From Rhytidiadelphus loreus (Eukaryota; Streptophyta; Bryopsida; Hypnales; Hylocomiaceae), in NCBI GenBank assembly GCA_947034895.1, contig OX344762.1, positions 84,562,981-84,626,980 on the forward strand: a DNA stretch of 64,000 nt. Direction: 5' to 3'. Below, one piece after another: positions 60,061 through 64,000 of this stretch (positions within the stretch are counted from its first letter, which is position 1; each line of letters begins with the position of its first letter). The position numbers and the translations under genes are program-made. Under the pieces are notes generated by a model. That model was not told where the DNA came from, did not search any database, and saw only the letters and a program-made list of their open reading frames with translations.

Positions 60061-60315
60061 GCACAGGCACGTAAGTCGCACCTTATATCAAATGCCCAAA
60101 GTTCTCTCCCAAGTATTCTTATCTTCTCTCTCTGACTGATGATTTTGACCTAAATTGAGTTTTTCCTCATCCGTGGCGCCCAGCCCTACAATTGCAAGAG
60201 GTCCCTCGAGGTAGATTGCGAGAGTAGGGATGCTGGTGAAGCCCGAGACTCCTCTGAAAATTCCTGTGGTAACGTAATTGTGATCGAAGAGTATTTCGGA
60301 ATCCGAAAAGGCACG

Positions 60316-62607
60316 ATGATGATGATGCAGCAGCAGTTGCAGCTGCAGAGGCAGCCGTGGATGCGCTTGCACCGACTGTGCACTCCTCCGACCTCCACGA
60401 ATTCTCCGGCGCAGCTGCTGCATTTCCTCCCTCCTCGCCCGCATTCCAGTCCCACTTCGCTTTCTATCCACGCTTCGGCTTCTTCTTCTTCGTCTTCGTC
60501 TTCTTCGTCGGCCTCCGCCTCGGGTCGCAATTTGCCGTGGCTCATTGTTGGATTGGGAAATCCGGGATCCAAGTTCGAAGGCACTCGTCACAATGTGAGT
60601 TTGCTTTCTTTGGAAATTTTGGGATACAGTTCTGTGAATTGTTTTGCTGCAGAGATGAATTCGGTGTAGGTGGAACTGCTCATTTTGGGGTGTTTTCGTA
60701 GAATTAGGGCTTGAAATGATTGATGCTAGGTGTAACAGCTGATTTTTGGGTGTTTCAGACGAATGGGGTTTGAGATGATTTAGCTAGGTGTAACTGCTCA
60801 TTTTTTGTTGTAATTTGGTGGTTTTGTACAGATAGGGTTTGAAATGATTGATGCTATTGCGGAATCAGAGGGCATTCCGCTTCGAACTATTCAACACAAA
60901 GCACTTCTTGGAAAAGGTACTAGTTTATGTGGAGCCCTGTTGTGTTTATTTTTCTTCGGAATTAGAAAGGGTGGTTCCAGTGTGGGTTTTGCTATAGGAT
61001 GCCAATTTGCGGTAGATTGAAGTGCTTGCTGTTTGGAGTTTAGGGTTTAAGACGGGCACTTGCTAGCACTTTCGAGCACTGTAGTTGGTTATTGATTGGA
61101 GGGCACGAAGTTGTAACTATGACTGGTTTCCTTCAACTGCATTGAGAAATTGGGTCAATCTGTAGGGGACTTTTTTGATCAATTGGATCCTTGGCTTGCA
61201 CTGTGCAAGCTCATGTTTACAGGATATATTGGATCTACACCAGTACTTCTTGCTAAGCCCCAGACTTACATGAATTTAAGTGGAGAATCTGTAAGACTGC
61301 GATTTTTAACTGCGTGAACTTGATTATGATTAGCTTTTCAGCGTCTATCGTCTTCAGTATGTACTTTTTTCATGTTATGATAGTTGTCTTCATGGTGGCA
61401 GATTTGGAGGCAAATTAGTTCTCTAGGACTTCTTAGGTCTGTCTTTGTCCTTATATTCAACAAGACTATGACAACTGTTGATGATGTTAGTATGATTTTC
61501 GATTATGCAACAAGAGATATGTTGTCTGTTGACATCATTTATATTTTTCTGGTCAGGTGGGACCAATAGCTACTTACTACAAGATACCTCGCGAACGTGT
61601 GCTTGCGGTATTGTACTACTCTTGCTCATTGTTAGTCATCTTGTATTCTATCCTTGATATGATTTGCTTGAAGCTCACGTACTTTGACGTGTGCCAGTTT
61701 CTCCATTTGACTGCTTCAGTGAATTGTTGTGGTAGATTTTCGATGACTTGGATCTTGAGTTTGCTATGCTACGGATGCTGCCGAAGGGAGGCCATGGAGG
61801 TCACAACGGGTACGCATTTGACGATTTCACAACTCTACCTTGGTCGATTCATTTGTGGCGGATGCTTGTGAGCACATGATCATTTCCATTCTGATGGTAC
61901 ATCTGAGGATTTTCAGAGGTTTCTTTTGAATGAGTAGGTTTCTTAGATGTCTTGAATGAGTACCGAAGATCGACCAAAAGGTGGTGGTAGTCAACACGTA
62001 TTATTTCTTAGTGGATCTTTGACTCGTTGCTTCATGATCTGTTTGCAGGATGAGAAGCTTGATCGAGCATTTTGGAGGGAAACAAGACTTTCCTCGATTG
62101 CGATTTGGTATGTCTTGGTTCTCATGGCCTCGTGTTTTTAAACGTGACTTCTTCAACCTTATGTTTATGCTGATGGAAGTTCTGTGAATTCTTTAGCTGA
62201 TATTCACTCTGCAAATTGCATATTACCTGTTTGTTTCAAACTTTCCTTTGTACTTTCTCAGGTGTCGGAAGGCCAGTTGGTAGTATGGCTCCAAGCGCTT
62301 ATGTGCTGCAAAAATTCAGCCCGAAGGAAAGAGAAGAAGTGAGTTCACACTACTCTCTTTCGGTGTAGTTTCTAGTGTCTGGGCATCAATATCGTCATTT
62401 TTACATTACTCTTGAATTCCGTTTCCGATTCAGATCAGCTGACATGTTTTTTGTTATCTTACGTAGCTTGCGTGGGCTGTGCAGTTGGATGCAACGCTTC
62501 AACGAGGAGTGGAAGGAGTGAGACTTTTAACAAACGAAGGCCTCCAAAAAACTGTGAGCACTTGGAACTTGCACAGAAAAAGCCGGATAGAGATGATTAT
62601 CGATTAG
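60316..62607 (+). CDS. PTH: Peptidyl-tRNA hydrolase, probably plastid-targeted (8 exons, 277 aa)
   Basis: Bacterial-type peptidyl-tRNA hydrolase: cleaves the ester bond of stalled peptidyl-tRNA to recycle tRNA. Exons 60316-60594, 60832-60916, 61223-61290, 61557-61607, 61736-61809, 62049-62107, 62262-62338, 62467-62607; all introns are GT-AG with matching phases. Residues 1 to about 70 are a Met/Gln start and then Arg-, Pro- and Ser-rich sequence with a long Ser run, typical of a chloroplast (or mitochondrial) transit peptide. The enzyme follows: Asn82 in GLGNPG, catalytic His92 in GTRHN, Asn139 in KPQTYMNLSG, Asp164 in FDDLDL, Asn185 in GGHGGHNG, then RPVGSMAPSAYVLQKFSPKE. All active-site positions are kept, so an active hydrolase is expected; the related splicing factor CRS2 has the same fold and is the alternative. 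ATG 60316 is the first of four consecutive Met codons. Confidence 0.93.
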
Positions 62608-63815
62608 AGCTAAACCTGGATATTTATTGACCAATTTCTTGTTTGTCGAGGATCCAATTTCACAAGGATGTTACCAGCATTGGTGAGAAGGATTATAGAA
62701 CCTGCGTTCTCATTCGTTCATTCAGATGAGAATCTTTCATTAAAAATATAAATAGATTCGCTTTCAGGTGATTGAGTGTGACTGGACTCGTGTTATTCGT
62801 TTGTCACTAAAGTGTTTCACTTTTAGAATTCATACTGCCCTCAAGTTACGATCACTCAATGGAGTAAAATTTAACAGACATGACTGTAAGGTCTGATTCT
62901 TCAGTCACATGTAGACAAATTGCAGCTAAACTTAAGCGAAGCTCAAGGATGACATTTGAATATTTGTATGTAAAGTTTATAAGATTACATTTGAAAGTCA
63001 GTTTTGTAGATTCTCTAAATTCTTGCCTTAATTTTGATGTCCTTCTGCATCGAGCATCTATGTCTTATCGGATCATGCTCCGTTTGCGTGATCCTTTCCT
63101 TAATACTTGGAGGAGCAGTGATCCAAGTTTGCTTTCTGACTCAATTGGCCAGATATGTACTTTTCAGCATTCATGTGCGAGAATATTGCCAATAATATCC
63201 ACTCGTGGCTCTTAATCATGTATTCAATGCCAAGCAAATAGATTGATGTGATTTCGATTACTCAGAATTCAGTGTTGACGTAACCTTCAATTGAAAATGT
63301 ATTCAGTCGGACAGGCGTCTTGAAAGTAATATTTTTGGATCTCTTAACAACTTGGTTACCTCTCCATAGTCAGAACATGTCCACAGATCTCACGATTTCA
63401 GACCATTCATAACTTTTAAATTTCATTCATTCTGAACTTAATCCAAGACAGACACGTAACATTCTTGAATGGTCGAAGACATGTGATCAACTTATGCCCC
63501 CGTGTTAATATCAGGTTTTCAGGTCAATTTCATTCTAAATACGTCTCGTCAAAAATCACAAGCGCCGAGTCTCCTTTCAAATCTCTTGCTCTACGATAGA
63601 GATTGCAATACCTAGCTTTGAGTTCACATCCATATTGGAAACTGGAAGCATGTCATCCTTGTCTGTATCAGATCTTTAGAAGGCGATCTAAAGGAGACTT
63701 CAAAAACTCTCCCATATTGGAAAGGCTAACATTTTTGGCGACAATTTGTTGGCTCACAATCAATCAAGGGCTTACTATTTTTCGTGAGCATTTGGGTTTC
63801 ATAATCATTCAAGGC
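62608..63815. other. 3' flank and intergenic DNA
   Basis: No clear AATAAA close to the stop. Frames of 111 codons (62880) and 74 codons (63603) on plus lack known domains. Confidence 0.4.
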
Positions 63816-64000
63816 TCAAAATGGTGAGAACGAAGAAAATCTCGCACTGTGACCCTCTGACACCCACTGAGCCAACTCAATCAAATCTAACACTTTTTCC
63901 GTCAAGTCCGGGTACTCTAGCAGCGTCTCCAAACCGACACTCCACGCAGTTACCCGGGTAGTGTCAGGGTATACGTATCCGGATACACCCCCAATCCGGT
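63816..64000 (-). CDS. Possible C-terminal exon of a gene running off the right edge
   Basis: An open minus-strand frame enters from beyond 64000 and stops at 63818-63816, 61 codons. It reads like protein, for example GLETLLEYPDLTEKVLDLIE followed by LAQWVSEGHSARF, with GC-rich, non-repetitive codons unlike the AT-rich flank. There is no recognised family. A GTAACT donor-like site inside means only part may be coding. Confidence 0.35.
   Translation of the reverse strand, partial: RIGGVSGYVYPDTTRVTAWSVGLETLLEYPDLTEKVLDLIELAQWVSEGHSARFSSFSPF

Noticed and set aside
60088..60591. 167-codon minus-strand frame with Arg run
   Set aside because: It is the reverse shadow of the Ser-rich first exon of the peptidyl-tRNA hydrolase gene.

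Overview
The window is nuclear DNA of a land plant. The evidence is spliced genes with GT-AG introns, a chloroplast-type peptidyl-tRNA hydrolase with a Ser-rich presequence, an ACC-synthase-like enzyme, plant 2-oxoglutarate dioxygenases and a secreted Pro/Tyr-rich wall peptide. Small genes in very AT-rich, transposon-filled intergenic DNA would suit a bryophyte or other seed-free plant, but nothing seen fixes the species.

Five gene models are supported. (1) 10741-15172 (+): ACC-synthase-like PLP enzyme, 12 exons, 472 aa, all main catalytic residues present. (2) 24538-24801 (+): secreted Pro/Tyr-rich peptide, 87 aa, with its own TATA box. (3) 34434-37252 (+) and (4) 39317-42116 (-): two 2-oxoglutarate/Fe(II) dioxygenase genes with the same three-exon structure, facing each other as a large inverted duplication. 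Copy (4) is intact (347 aa); copy (3) has an in-frame stop that removes the last 24 codons. (5) 60316-62607 (+): peptidyl-tRNA hydrolase, 8 exons, 277 aa, catalytic residues intact. Weaker candidates are a 46-codon ORF at 46778-46918 (-), a possible C-terminal exon running off the right edge (63816-64000, -), and a degraded LINE-like fragment near 16.5-16.9 kb.

The rest is mostly mobile DNA. Recognisable elements: a 1.2-kb CACTA-type element (1113-2310); a 70-bp CACTA-type element with a perfect 3-bp target duplication (8739-8808); at least five short elements ending in CATTAGATG-like inverted repeats; four elements ending in a GTTGCTATT(A/T)TGTGAGC-like repeat, one flanked by a 13-bp direct repeat; a ~3.2-kb TIR-bounded segment (19138-22384); and a 2-kb foldback at 16.9-19.0 kb with a further element at its centre. 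Several dispersed repeats share one short motif (ATAACTTTCAT...). Three long (AT)n tracts lie in 48-51 kb.

The most unusual structures are the inverted dioxygenase pair together with a 1.1-kb direct repeat flanking the intact copy, and a near-perfect ~135-bp-arm hairpin (48585-48920) whose loop holds four exact-period 26-bp repeats built on GTCACAACGTGAC, lying 400 bp downstream of a clear TATA box. No tRNA, rRNA, CRISPR or viral gene was recognised.
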